Position numbers and translations under genes: made by a program. From Herbaspirillum hiltneri N3 (lineage in GTDB: Bacteria; Pseudomonadota; Gammaproteobacteria; Burkholderiales; Burkholderiaceae_D): DNA of 64,000 nt. Of the stretch, positions 42,653 through 51,684 are shown in pieces. The stretch covers positions 3,906,001 through 3,970,000 of the forward strand of contig NZ_CP011409.1 of assembly GCF_001267925.1 (NCBI RefSeq). Reading direction: 5' to 3'. The notes under the pieces are model-generated. The model ran no database searches, had not been told where the DNA came from, and worked only from the letters and a program-made list of their open reading frames with translations. The stretch's first letter is position 1. Every line of letters starts with the position of its first letter.

Positions 42653-42687
42653 CGTCTATGCCCTCGGCATCCTGGTCTCGAAAACAG

Positions 42688-42725
42688 CAACGACCAGCTG
42701 GTCGAGATTCGACGGCTGGTCGTTG
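42688..42725. repeat. Inverted repeat with 11-bp arms
   Basis: CAACGACCAGC at 42688-42698 is the exact reverse complement of GCTGGTCGTTG at 42715-42725, with a 16-nt loop. It lies between the tRNA fragment and the end of the sugar-binding protein gene and may help end the minus-strand ABC operon; there is no U-tract. Confidence 0.4.
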
Positions 42726-42852
42726 AACTGAAACGCGTAAATAAAGCGTGTGACTGTGACACCCCTGTTCATTCCGGAATGGGAACGAACAGAGATGTCC
42801 CATGCATTTCACTTCTGGCCATCTCCTGAACGACAGCCCCGATATTGAACGC

Positions 42853-43806
42853 TCAATACAGCACGTTCTTGGCTTCAGGAAGGTCGACGTTTGCCTTCGT
42901 GACAATGACCACGCCGGTGTTGACGAAGGCCGGGACTTTCTTTCCCTCGATCAGGCTGATCACTGTTTTGACGCCCAGGGAACCCATCGAATAAGAGCCC
43001 TGGACCGCAGTTGCGTACAGCGTTCCGTCCTTGACGAAGTTCTTCAGGTCTTCATTGCCGTCGAAACCAACCGCGACGATCTTGCCCGCTTTGCCGGCTT
43101 GCACGATGGCACGGCCCATTCCCACGGCCGTCGGCTCATTGGCGCCGAAGATTCCTTTCAGATCAGGATTCGCCGCCAATACGTCGGTGGTCTGATTCAG
43201 CGCGGTCGCCATCTGGGATTGGGAATAGTAAGGGCCGACAATTTGCAGCTTGGAATTTGCCTCGATGTATTTCTTGAAACCGCCTACCCGGCCCACTTCA
43301 GACCCGGCGCCGGCCACGTAAGACATGATGGCGATTTTTCCGGTTTTACCGACTTGGGAAATGAGCGCCTTGGCACTTTGCTCTCCTGCTGCCTCATTGT
43401 CTGTTGACAGGAACGATTGGTAATATTTCTTTCCGGCGTCCGAGACCATGGAATCGATCAGCACCACCGGAATCTTCGCTTCCCATGCCTTTTTCAATGC
43501 AGGAATCAGCGCATCCGGATCGGAAGCGGCCAGCACGATGCCGGCAACCTTGCGGGTGACGGCGTTCTCAACCATGTTGACCTGATCCGCAATGGCCGAT
43601 TCCGATGCGGGGCCCTGGAATGTCATCGTGTAGGCTTTGGCGTCCTTGGCGCTCGCCGCCGCTCCTTTTTGGACGTTTTGCCAGTAATTGGAATTCGTCG
43701 TTTTGACGATCACGGCGATTTCTCCGCCTGCGGCAAATGCCGGACTCACGACCATCGCGAATGCCGCCGCTGTCAAACTCAGTGCAATCTTCTTTGTATA
43801 GTTCAT
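42853..43806 (-). CDS. Ribose-type ABC sugar transporter, periplasmic binding protein
   Basis: Start at ATG 43806 (GGAGAC upstream) gives 317 aa. Signal peptide residues 1-24 (VVSPAFAAGGE). The mature protein follows the Peripla_BP_4/RbsB pattern: IAVIVKTTNSNYWQNVQKG, GIVLAASDPDALIPALKKA, VVLIDS and GIFGANEPTAVGMG. It binds a sugar in the periplasm and hands it to the permease. It is the last gene of the ABC part of the locus. The substrate cannot be read from the sequence; the neighbouring enzymes suggest an L-galactose-like aldose. Confidence 0.9.
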   Translation of the reverse strand: MNYTKKIALSLTAAAFAMVVSPAFAAGGEIAVIVKTTNSNYWQNVQKGAAASAKDAKAYTMTFQGPASESAIADQVNMVENAVTRKVAGIVLAASDPDALIPALKKAWEAKIPVVLIDSMVSDAGKKYYQSFLSTDNEAAGEQSAKALISQVGKTGKIAIMSYVAGAGSEVGRVGGFKKYIEANSKLQIVGPYYSQSQMATALNQTTDVLAANPDLKGIFGANEPTAVGMGRAIVQAGKAGKIVAVGFDGNEDLKNFVKDGTLYATAVQGSYSMGSLGVKTVISLIEGKKVPAFVNTGVVIVTKANVDLPEAKNVLY

Positions 43807-43886
43807 TGCTGTCTCCAGTAGTGTTATAGAAATGTGGTACCGCTTGTTCACAACGATTGCGCCAATCAACCGGCGGTTCGCTGTCC

Positions 43887-44870
43887 TTACCGGCGATTGC
43901 GTTTTTGATCGATCCAGACCGTGAGGAGGATGACCAATCCGATAATTATTTGCTGAATAAAACTTGATACGCCGTTCATGTTCAGTCCGTTGCGCAGAAT
44001 GCCGATGACAAAGGAACCGATTAACGTGCCTGAAATGCTGCCGATGCCGCCAATCAGCGAGGTGCCGCCGATCACGGCACTGGCGATGGCGTCGAGTTCA
44101 TACATGACGCCTTCGTTTGGCTGGGCGGTGACGAGACGGGACATCAGAACGCATCCGGTCAGACCCGCCAATGCCCCGGCAATGACATAGGTCCACAGCG
44201 TCACACTGCTTACTTTGACGCCCGACAAGCGCGCAGCCTCCGAGTTGGAGCCGACTGCATAGATATGCCGTCCGAAAGTGGTGCGGCTCAACATGACGGA
44301 AATCGCGATGGCGATCACGAACATCAACACCACCGGATAAGGAATGCCCGGGAAGAGCACATCCGGAAAAGTCCCGCCGTTGTCATGTTCAATCCGAAAC
44401 AACACGCCGTTTCCAAGTTCGCCGAAGGACTCGCCAAGCCCTGATATCGCGCGCGCGCCGGTAATCTGCAGCGCCAGACCGCGCGCGATCAGCATCATGC
44501 CCAGCGTGGCGATAAAAGGCGGTAATTTAAGATGGGTGATACACAATCCATTGATGCCCCCGCATATCGCGCCGACGGCGATGCCGCCGAACATGCCGAT
44601 GACGACCGGGACGCCGGATTTCACCAGCAATGCGGCGACAACCCCGGACAGCGCCAACACCGAACCTGCGCTCAGGTCGATACCCCCGGTGATGATGACG
44701 CAGGTCGCAGCGATGCCGAGATAAGCGATCGAGGTAACTTGCAGCGCAACGCTCATGCCGTTGCTGACAGAGAAAAAAGCGTCGCTGGTGAGCGAGAAAA
44801 CCAGCACCAGCAGGGACAAGCTGCCCAACGCCGCAAATTTTTGTATCAGATCTTTGTGTTTTTCATTCAT
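43887..44870 (-). CDS. Ribose-type ABC sugar transporter, permease
   Basis: Start at ATG 44870, which has a strong GGAGG five bases upstream, rather than at 44888. The 327-aa protein has about nine to ten membrane spans of the BPD_transp_2 family, with TGGIDLSAGSVLALSG near residue 65 and the family loop GRHIYAVGSNSEAARLSGV near 215. It forms the inner-membrane channel and overlaps the ATPase gene by eight bases. Confidence 0.92.
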   Translation of the reverse strand: MNEKHKDLIQKFAALGSLSLLVLVFSLTSDAFFSVSNGMSVALQVTSIAYLGIAATCVIITGGIDLSAGSVLALSGVVAALLVKSGVPVVIGMFGGIAVGAICGGINGLCITHLKLPPFIATLGMMLIARGLALQITGARAISGLGESFGELGNGVLFRIEHDNGGTFPDVLFPGIPYPVVLMFVIAIAISVMLSRTTFGRHIYAVGSNSEAARLSGVKVSSVTLWTYVIAGALAGLTGCVLMSRLVTAQPNEGVMYELDAIASAVIGGTSLIGGIGSISGTLIGSFVIGILRNGLNMNGVSSFIQQIIIGLVILLTVWIDQKRNRR

Positions 44871-46449
44871 GCCTGCCTCCTGGTTCATCGTTATTTTTTG
44901 CTTGCTTCGTTGTACGACCAGAAGCGAGGTGCATGATCTCTTCCTGGGATGTTTCCTTCGTGTTGACTATCCCGCTTATTTTCCCTTGGTGAAAAACAGC
45001 AACGCGGTCGGTCATCCCCATGATTTCGGGGAGTTCCGATGTGATCAGAACGACCCCGATACCTTCCGATGCGAGCTTGTCAAGCAACTGATAAATGGCG
45101 AACTTCGCGCCCACGTCAATGCCGCGGGTGGGTTCGTCAAAAAGAATGATTTTGGAATGACGGAAAAGCCATTTGCCGATGGCGATTTTTTGCTGATTTC
45201 CACCCGAGAGATTTTTCACGATCTGGGCGGGGGACGGCGTTTTGATCCCGAGCGCCTGAATATTCTTCTTGGCGACCGCGTCCTCCTGGGCGAAGTCGAT
45301 GAAGCCCGCGGCGTTTGATACTGCCGCCATATTGGTCAGGGTGATGTTGGCGGCCACCGACATGCGGACGGCCAAACCGAGATCCTTTCTGTCTTCCGAA
45401 AGATAAGCCAGGCCGTGCCCGATCGCATCTTTGGGAGATTTGATCGTGACGACCGCATCGCCAATCTGAACAGTGCCGCTTGTGATGGGGTCCGCGCCGA
45501 AAATCGCCCGCGCGACTTCGGTGCGTCCTGCGCCCATCAAGCCGGCAAAGCCGAGAATTTCACCGCGTCGCAAGTCAAAATCAATCGGACCGAAATCTCC
45601 TTTTCGAGACAGATTTCTTACCGTCATCAGGTTTTCCTGCGTAGGACAGGACAATCTTTCGGGGAAGGTTTCATCGAGGGCTCGTCCGACCATTTTCGAT
45701 ACGATGTCATCGAGGCTTGTTTCTGAAAACTCATCGGTGCCGACGAATTTTCCATCCCGCATGACGGTCACCCGATCGATGATGTGCTTCAGTTCGTCCA
45801 AACGGTGCGATATATAAACAATGCTCACGCCTTGACGCTTGAGCTCGTTGATGATGTGGAACAACTGTTGAGTTTCACTCTCTGTGAGCGAAGAAGTCGG
45901 CTCGTCCATGATCAGGACTTCCGCATTGAGGGACAGGGCTTTGGCGATCTCCACCATCTGTTGCTGTGCAACGGAAAGCGATTTGACCAACGCCGTCGGG
46001 TCAATCCGTACGTTCAATCTATCCAACAGAGACCGGGCGTCGACAAGCATTTTCACCCGGTCGACGAAGGGTCCCTTTTTCGGCTCGCGGGCCAGAAAAA
46101 TATTCTCGGCTACGGACAAGTGGGGGATCAGGTTCAGTTCTTGATGGATGATCGCAATGCCGGCGGCCTCAGCTTGCACGCTGGATCCGAAACGGCACTC
46201 CTGACCTTTGTACAGAAGCACCCCGTCGTCCGCCTGGTAGACCCCGCTGATGACTTTCATCAGCGTCGATTTTCCGGCACCGTTTTCGCCGCACAATGCG
46301 TGCGCCTCGCCTCTTTTCAAATTGAAGCTGACGCGGTCGAGAGCGAGTACGCCGGGAAAACGCTTCGTCACATTTTGCAATGCAAGAATATATTCCAATG
46401 CCGACTCCGGACTGCCTCCGGACATCGCTGGAACGCATGGGTGTTGCAT
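44863..46449 (-). CDS. Ribose-type ABC sugar transporter, duplicated ATP-binding subunit
   Basis: The 528-aa protein has two ABC domains as in RbsA/MglA. The first has Walker A GENGAGKST, signature LSVAQQQMVEI and Walker B VLIMDEPTSSL. The second has the degenerate GLMGAGRTE and signature LSGGNQQK, with ILFDEPTRGID. This asymmetry is normal for the family. About 20 residues before the first domain may be extra; the start at 46449 has GGGAGC upstream and directly follows a hairpin (46461-46482). It powers import through the permease. Confidence 0.92.
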   Translation of the reverse strand: MQHPCVPAMSGGSPESALEYILALQNVTKRFPGVLALDRVSFNLKRGEAHALCGENGAGKSTLMKVISGVYQADDGVLLYKGQECRFGSSVQAEAAGIAIIHQELNLIPHLSVAENIFLAREPKKGPFVDRVKMLVDARSLLDRLNVRIDPTALVKSLSVAQQQMVEIAKALSLNAEVLIMDEPTSSLTESETQQLFHIINELKRQGVSIVYISHRLDELKHIIDRVTVMRDGKFVGTDEFSETSLDDIVSKMVGRALDETFPERLSCPTQENLMTVRNLSRKGDFGPIDFDLRRGEILGFAGLMGAGRTEVARAIFGADPITSGTVQIGDAVVTIKSPKDAIGHGLAYLSEDRKDLGLAVRMSVAANITLTNMAAVSNAAGFIDFAQEDAVAKKNIQALGIKTPSPAQIVKNLSGGNQQKIAIGKWLFRHSKIILFDEPTRGIDVGAKFAIYQLLDKLASEGIGVVLITSELPEIMGMTDRVAVFHQGKISGIVNTKETSQEEIMHLASGRTTKQAKNNDEPGGRHE

Positions 46450-46460
46450 ATTTTTGCTCC

Positions 46461-46482
46461 CATAGTGCGTGGGCGCACTATG
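46461..46482. promoter_or_regulatory. Hairpin abutting the ribosome binding site of the ABC ATPase gene
   Basis: CATAGTGCG and CGCACTATG are perfect 9-bp arms around TGGG. The hairpin ends directly at the GGGAGC ribosome binding site, so it could act as an operator in DNA or affect translation as RNA. Confidence 0.5.
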
Positions 46483-46904
46483 CAGTCTGTCTTATTAAAC
46501 CGAAATCAAGGCCGATTGTTTTGGCAACGTCGTGGACGCTTTTCGGTGTCTCCGATCGAAGGGAGCAGATCGTTCCGCTGCCGTCCGACATGTTTGTTTA
46601 TTGTATTTAAAAATCATTCAGGGAAAAGCGATTTATTGGCGACAGCAGATACCCTTTAAACAAAGAAAACGAGTGAATCCATCAAATGATGAAGAGTCGG
46701 CTTAGTCCAGCGTAGCCGTTTTGAAATGCCATCTTTAATTTTAATGTTTTATAAATATATAATACACAAAAAAATGAATCAACCATTTTCATCGGCGGCC
46801 CGTATTTCATGGGCATCTCGCGGAGCCTTGGCGACGGCCTGAGTCCGCTTTTCATCGAGACCTCTGCCTTCTTATTATTCTTTTTCCCGCCGCAATGCGC
46901 ATGA
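46483..46904. other. Promoter region of the ABC operon
   Basis: About 420 bp between the aldo-keto reductase gene and the ABC operon. It holds the AT-rich 28-bp element at 46739-46766 and a second AT-rich stretch near 46585-46620 (TTTATTGTATTTAAAAATC). No gene is supported. Confidence 0.5.
46739..46766 (-). promoter_or_regulatory. AT-rich 28-bp element, copy 1
   Basis: Identical over 28 bp to 51536-51563 and in the same orientation. It contains the inverted repeat TTATA-AATA-TATAA (46749-46762). Each copy lies in front of a minus-strand transcription block of the sugar locus, so it is a strong candidate for the operator of the GntR-type regulator encoded between them, or for a shared promoter. 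Confidence 0.6.
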
Positions 46905-47918
46905 TTAGCCTCCCGCCGGGACCGGAGCCGCATCGTCCAGCAACCCGCGCTGCTTGAGTGTTTGCCATAATTCTGCGGGGATGGGCGAATCGAACCACTC
47001 GGCGTTTTGCTGTAACTGCGCCAGATCCCGACCGCCAGGTATGCAGGAAACAACTGCCGGGTGCGCCATCGGAAATTGCAGAGCGGCGGCCGCCAGCGGC
47101 ACCGAAAACTCCCGGCATACCGCCTCCAGCGCCTCGACGCGCGCAACAATCCGGGCCGGGGCGTCGGCATAGTTGAACTTGCGGCTTCCGGCCAGGATAC
47201 CGGAGTTGAACGGACCGCCAATCACGATGGCGTTACCCTGACGCTCGCAGGCCTCAAGCAAAGGCGACAAGGATTCTTGCTCAAGCAGGGTATAGCGGCC
47301 GGCGAGCAAGGTGCAGTCGAGGTCGAAGATCTGCATGCAGTCATGAACGATTTGCCACTCATTGACACCCAAGCCGACTGCAGCCACCTGCCCGCTGCTG
47401 CGCAGTTCGTCCAAGGCCTTGAAGCCTCCGCCGGCGGTCAGCTGCTGCCAGTAGTGATCGTGTTTTTCTCCGTGCGTCGCGCGACCGATATCGTGGACGA
47501 ACAGGATGTCGATACGCGAGGTCCCCAGGCGCTGCAGGCTGTCCTCATGCGAACGAAGAATGCCGCCGTAGCTGTAGTCGTAATGCGCGCGGAAAGGCAG
47601 TGGCGCAGCCCAATCATTGTCCCCCGGACGAACGCCGGCGTCGGGCTTCATCAGCCGGCCCACCTTGGTGCTGATGACATATTCGTCGCGCGAGCGTTCT
47701 CTGAGCGCCGCACCAAGACGATGCTCCGACAAGGTGGAGCCGTAATAGGGTGCGGTATCGAAATAACGCAGTCCAAGATCCCAGGCGCCATCCACGGCGG
47801 TGCGCGCGTCCGTTTCGGAAGTCGCTTGATACAGTCCGCCAATGGGGGCGCATCCCAAGCCTAGCTTGGTTAGCGGCAAACGGCTGCGCGGCAACAGTGA
47901 CAAATCCTTAGCGAGCAT
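46905..47918 (-). CDS. Aldo-keto reductase, aldose 1-dehydrogenase type
   Basis: The 337-aa product is a full AKR barrel of the D-threo-aldose/L-fucose/L-galactose dehydrogenase type: LGLGCAPIGGLY near residue 20, catalytic FDTAPYYG (D54, Y59), K85 in VISTKVGR, and RLGTSRIDILFVHDIG near 140. Family members oxidise C1 of aldoses such as L-galactose or L-fucose with NAD(P) to the lactone. It lies downstream of the GntR-type regulator gene and upstream of the importer genes, so its substrate is probably the imported sugar. L-galactose is preferred here because the two other enzymes fit L-galactonate use (inference). Confidence 0.87.
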   Translation of the reverse strand: MLAKDLSLLPRSRLPLTKLGLGCAPIGGLYQATSETDARTAVDGAWDLGLRYFDTAPYYGSTLSEHRLGAALRERSRDEYVISTKVGRLMKPDAGVRPGDNDWAAPLPFRAHYDYSYGGILRSHEDSLQRLGTSRIDILFVHDIGRATHGEKHDHYWQQLTAGGGFKALDELRSSGQVAAVGLGVNEWQIVHDCMQIFDLDCTLLAGRYTLLEQESLSPLLEACERQGNAIVIGGPFNSGILAGSRKFNYADAPARIVARVEALEAVCREFSVPLAAAALQFPMAHPAVVSCIPGGRDLAQLQQNAEWFDSPIPAELWQTLKQRGLLDDAAPVPAGG

Positions 47919-48208
47919 ACGGGTCTTCTCAAGTTACACCGGCGTCAGATTGCCCGTGACGGGAACAAGCTGGGCCGGTAGATTCAAAATGTTGACAGGC
48001 CGACGCGAACGCCGCGACATCGCCGGCCCTCGTCAAGGTTCGCGCAATCGGGAAATCGTCTTCCGTCGACGTGGGCAACAGGCTCGACGGGACCATTCGC
48101 GCAGGAGTGCCCATCATGCAAGCCCTCCCCTCAGGAAAGCATCGGCAAGACGGTAGATGAAAGAGGCTGTGAGCCTGATCCTGTTGCGAAGCCGTCGGGC
48201 TCGCAGGG

Positions 48209-49123
48209 TCAGGTATGCGAGAAGTTGCGTTCGCGGTTGCGGATGGCTTGCAGCATGGTGCGGCGAGAGGAATTCAAATGCGTTTTCATGCAGCTCAGCG
48301 CCCGCGGCGCATCGCAATCCGCGAGCGCGCGCAGAATGGAAAGATGCTCCTGCAACGCATGCTTGTTGCGATCCATCTCGTCGCTTTTGTCCCACTGATA
48401 GTGATAGTGAAAGACGAAGGAAACGATATCGTAGAATCCCTGAGCAAAGCGATTGTTCAACAGGCCGATCAGGAAGGTGTGGAACTCGCGGTCGAGCGGA
48501 GGAAATTCGCTGCCCCGCGTTTCGATCTTCGCCGCCAGGCGTTCGTGGCGGGAAATCAGCCGCGCGAGTTCCTTGTAGGCGGGATCGGATGGAGGCAACG
48601 TTGCAAAATGTTCGACCGCGGCGAATTCGAACATCTGCCGCATATCTGCCAGTTCCTCGGCGAATGAAAGATCGAACGCGCAGAGACGCCATCCGCCCCG
48701 AGGCTTCTTCTCGATCAAGCCAAAGCGGGAAAAACCAATCAGGAACTCGCGCACGCTCACGGTGCTTGCGTCGGCTTCGCGCGCCAGTTCCGCTTCCGAG
48801 AACTCGGTACCCGGCGGCATGTCTCTCAGGTAGACGCGCTCCATCAACACCTGCTGGATGCGGTCCGCTCCCGACTGCAATTCCGCGACGTCGAAATAAT
48901 CGCCGGCAATGGGCTTTCTGATCAACTGCCGGTCTTTTAGACTGTTGATCAGGCGCCGGGTATTCAGGTAGGAAATCGCACTGCGTACTGCGGTTCGGCT
49001 CCCCTGGCAAATTGTTGTCAAATGGTGCTCGGTCGGCAGCATTTCTCCCACCGCCACATTTTCGGCGATGAATTGCAAAAGCAGGTTCGTGCACCTTTTG
49101 AATACGGTTGGAGGCTTTGCCAT
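48209..49123 (-). CDS. GntR-family regulator with FCD domain and two winged helices
   Basis: The 304-aa product begins with one winged helix (residues 8-70, LPTEHHLTTICQGSRTAVRSAISYLN), then a second GntR-type winged helix (about 88-150, FSEAELAREADASTVSVREFL), then the all-helical FCD ligand domain (150-290) with EFHTFLIGLLNN and a His near the C-terminal helix (ALQEHLSILRAL). Normal FadR/FCD proteins carry one. It is encoded within the locus and probably represses it until the sugar acid binds. The 290 bp downstream (47919-48208) has no gene I can support. Confidence 0.87.
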   Translation of the reverse strand: MAKPPTVFKRCTNLLLQFIAENVAVGEMLPTEHHLTTICQGSRTAVRSAISYLNTRRLINSLKDRQLIRKPIAGDYFDVAELQSGADRIQQVLMERVYLRDMPPGTEFSEAELAREADASTVSVREFLIGFSRFGLIEKKPRGGWRLCAFDLSFAEELADMRQMFEFAAVEHFATLPPSDPAYKELARLISRHERLAAKIETRGSEFPPLDREFHTFLIGLLNNRFAQGFYDIVSFVFHYHYQWDKSDEMDRNKHALQEHLSILRALADCDAPRALSCMKTHLNSSRRTMLQAIRNRERNFSHT

Positions 49124-49261
49124 GAAATTCTGCAGGCGCGGTGTCAGCCGCCCGGGTATTTGAATTGGATAGCATTATAGTCAAATTCGTTAATAGTCGT
49201 TTTCACTAAATGAGCCCGCCAATCGAAAGCCGGAGCGGCGCGACACTGCCGGATGAACCGC

Positions 49262-50383
49262 TCAGGCAGCGGTCCTCGCCAGCGCCGCCCGCAGACGATT
49301 CTGCGGAATCGCCAGTCCCTGCCCGGCCGCCAGGGCCAGCACAGGTCCGAAACGCCGGCGTTTTTTTTCTGCGTGATTCTGCGCAATGTCAGAGAGGCGA
49401 TGAACCAGAAATGGATTGCTGAAGCGGTCTATCACCTGTTCCAGATAGGCACGGCTTTCGTCTTCTTCGCCCAGGGCGCGGAAAATCGGCATGACCTCCT
49501 CTTCCCACAGCGCCACGAGTTGCGACGACAACGAGTGATCCGTCATCGCGTCCAGTACGGTCATCTCTGCAGGGCCTCCTGCAATTTGCCACTGCTCGGC
49601 TAAAAACGTATGGCCGAGGTTCAGGAAAAACAGCTTGCGCCTCTCGTAGGGCTCTAGCTTGTCGGTCACGACCATATCCGGATGGCGGCAAGGCAGCAAC
49701 ATGTTCGGCTGCCGTTCAATGGCCCAAAGTGCATAGGGCTCGGCTACGGCGCCGACAGGCTCAAGCGGCTCCGACACAATCCTGTCGACCAATGAATTGA
49801 CCCAGATGCAGTCCGTCTTCAAGTAGGTGACGAACTCCTCGGAAAGCGACCAGTCGCGCGCCAGCTTGACGACCAATTCGCTCAGCACCGTGCCGTTATT
49901 GACAAGCAATTCGCAGGGCAACAGCGTGACAGGCGCAGCATTGCGTTTGAATCGCGCATGGAGCAGCACCAGCAGCTTCGCCGGAAAACCTGCGGGCGCG
50001 ATATCGCTTTCGAGCAAGCCTGGATGATCCGCGTCCGACAGCACATAGCCGGTGTCGCCCGCATTCGAAATGATCACCTTGACGCTGGTGCACATCTCTT
50101 CGCGGATTTGCGGCCAATCGTGGCTGGCCTGCAGCGCACGCGTAACGGAAGTAACCCGTTGCTCGCGGTCGAGCGCAACACCGTTGCGCCGGCCCCGTAT
50201 GCGAACCGGGAACCCGCCCGGCTGATTGAATGCGGCAACCCGGCGCGCACTTTGTGCGCTGTCGGTGGTTTGCACTATCGTGATCGGACCGAGGGCATCG
50301 CCGTTCTCCAGCGCTTCGCTGATGAACAGGTCGGCGTGGGCTTGCAAAAATCGACTGGTGCCAAATTGCAAAATGGGATTCAT
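49262..50383 (-). CDS. Mannitol dehydrogenase-family oxidoreductase (tagaturonate/fructuronate reductase type)
   Basis: Start at ATG 50383, seven bases after the stop of the preceding gene; the 31 residues upstream in the longer frame overlap that gene. The 373-aa product has the N-terminal Rossmann domain (LQFGTSRFLQAHADLFI) and the C-terminal polyol dehydrogenase domain with the catalytic K-x4-N-x2-H signature (KLFFLNLGHTFLA). Members reduce tagaturonate or fructuronate with NADH to altronate or mannonate. It is shorter than UxaB (about 480 aa) and close to MtlD in length. Tagaturonate reduction is the best fit given the LgoD-like neighbour. Confidence 0.82.
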   Translation of the reverse strand: MNPILQFGTSRFLQAHADLFISEALENGDALGPITIVQTTDSAQSARRVAAFNQPGGFPVRIRGRRNGVALDREQRVTSVTRALQASHDWPQIREEMCTSVKVIISNAGDTGYVLSDADHPGLLESDIAPAGFPAKLLVLLHARFKRNAAPVTLLPCELLVNNGTVLSELVVKLARDWSLSEEFVTYLKTDCIWVNSLVDRIVSEPLEPVGAVAEPYALWAIERQPNMLLPCRHPDMVVTDKLEPYERRKLFFLNLGHTFLAEQWQIAGGPAEMTVLDAMTDHSLSSQLVALWEEEVMPIFRALGEEDESRAYLEQVIDRFSNPFLVHRLSDIAQNHAEKKRRRFGPVLALAAGQGLAIPQNRLRAALARTAA

Positions 50384-50390
50384 TGTCGAC

Positions 50391-51401
50391 TCATACCTCG
50401 AGAATGGCCTTGATGACACCGGTGGACGGCGCCATCCAGTGCGGCAAAATCTCGGTGAATTCGTCCAGGCCGGCACGGTGCGTATTCAACAATTTCGTCG
50501 GCACCAAACCCGCCCTCATTGCAGCAATGACATCCTGGAAATCTTCTATTGTGGCATTGCGGCTGCCAAGCAGACTGGTTTCGCGTTTGTGAAACTCCGG
50601 GTCCGAGAACGACAGCGTGTCCCGGACAATCGAGACCAGTACATAGGTCCCGCCGTGGGCCACGAACTCCAGGCCTCTTTCCATCGCCTTGATATTTCCG
50701 GTGGCGTCGAACACGACATCAAAGAATTCGTCGTTACTCATTTTGGAAAGCTGCTCCTTGTCGCCTGGACCGACTTCGACGGTCTGCGCCACCTGCAAGG
50801 CATCCCGGCAAAATTGCAACCGGTCCTGGCGCGTATCAAGCGCGGTGACAACCGCTCCTTTGAGCTTGGCAAAGAGCATTACCGCCATCCCGATCGGACC
50901 TGCTCCCACCACCAGCACGTTTGCTCCCGGACCGACCGCGCCACGTTTCACCGCATGCGCCCCGATCGCCAGGAACTCGATCATTGCGGCGTCATCGAGC
51001 GAAATACCGTCGGCTTCCACGACAAACTTTTCGGGGACCGACAGAAATTCGGTCATGCCGCCATCGCAATGGACGCCGAGCACCTGGATTTTGGTACAAC
51101 AGTTGGTTTTCCCTTTGCGGCAGGCGACGCACTCACCGCAAGCCATATAAGGCATGACCGCCACTTGACTACCGACAGCCAGGCCGGACCCGGCTGGCGC
51201 CTGCACGACTTCTCCCGACAATTCGTGCCCCATGACGCGGGGGTACTCCAGGAACGGTTGCTTGCCGTTGAAAATATGCATATCGGTGCCGCAAATGCCA
51301 ATACGCCTTACGCGAATCAGCACTTCGTCAGGACCTGGGGTTGGCACTGGCCTCTGCTCCATACGCAGGACGCCCGGGGTATCACACACGATACATTTCA
51401 T
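50391..51401 (-). CDS. Zn-dependent medium-chain dehydrogenase (LgoD/RspB type)
   Basis: The 336-aa product has the catalytic zinc ligands C37 (GICGTD) and H59-E60 (GHE), the structural zinc Cys set (C88, C91, C94, C102 in ACGECVACRKGKTNCC) and the Rossmann motif VVGAGPIG. The C-terminal FSDPEFHKRETSLLGSRNAT block matches the L-galactonate 5-dehydrogenase LgoD (YjjN) and RspB of enterobacteria. The likely reaction is oxidation of L-galactonate to D-tagaturonate, feeding the reductase downstream. First gene of its transcription block; the AT-rich 28-bp element is 135 bp upstream. Confidence 0.85.
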   Translation of the reverse strand: MKCIVCDTPGVLRMEQRPVPTPGPDEVLIRVRRIGICGTDMHIFNGKQPFLEYPRVMGHELSGEVVQAPAGSGLAVGSQVAVMPYMACGECVACRKGKTNCCTKIQVLGVHCDGGMTEFLSVPEKFVVEADGISLDDAAMIEFLAIGAHAVKRGAVGPGANVLVVGAGPIGMAVMLFAKLKGAVVTALDTRQDRLQFCRDALQVAQTVEVGPGDKEQLSKMSNDEFFDVVFDATGNIKAMERGLEFVAHGGTYVLVSIVRDTLSFSDPEFHKRETSLLGSRNATIEDFQDVIAAMRAGLVPTKLLNTHRAGLDEFTEILPHWMAPSTGVIKAILEV

Positions 51402-51535
51402 TGTTTCCAGCGCTTTCAGAGATATTTAAATGATTATTATATTTAAGATACAAATTCAAGGAGCCGAAACTCCAAGCGATAAATGCAAGGATAAAAATCG
51501 AACAAAGATGAATGAGAAGAGGAAAGCGTTCTATT

Positions 51536-51563
51536 TTTAATGTTTTATAAATATATAATACAA
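51536..51563 (-). promoter_or_regulatory. AT-rich 28-bp element, copy 2
   Basis: Identical to 46739-46766, with the inverted repeat TTATA-AATA-TATAA at 51546-51559. It lies 135 bp upstream of the Zn-dehydrogenase start and 122 bp upstream of the divergent TonB receptor gene. Confidence 0.6.
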
Positions 51564-51633
51564 GAAAATAAACTACAAGAAGTTTCAGAAAATCACCAAC
51601 TGCTTGCCTCCGATCGCGAACTTTTTTACAAAG

Positions 51634-51652
51634 AATAACGATTCTCATTTAT
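51634..51652 (+). promoter_or_regulatory. Fur-box-like site upstream of the TonB receptor
   Basis: AATAACGATTCTCATTTAT matches the 19-bp Fur consensus at about 12 or 13 positions and ends 33 bp before the receptor start. It suggests iron-dependent repression. Confidence 0.55.
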
Positions 51653-51684
51653 ATTCCGGCTTTTCTTATTTTTAGTCGGAATAT

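Noticed and set aside
47929..48117. 62-codon minus-strand frame between the regulator and the aldo-keto reductase genes
   Set aside because: No domain, no clear ribosome binding site and atypical composition; could be the trace of a lost gene.
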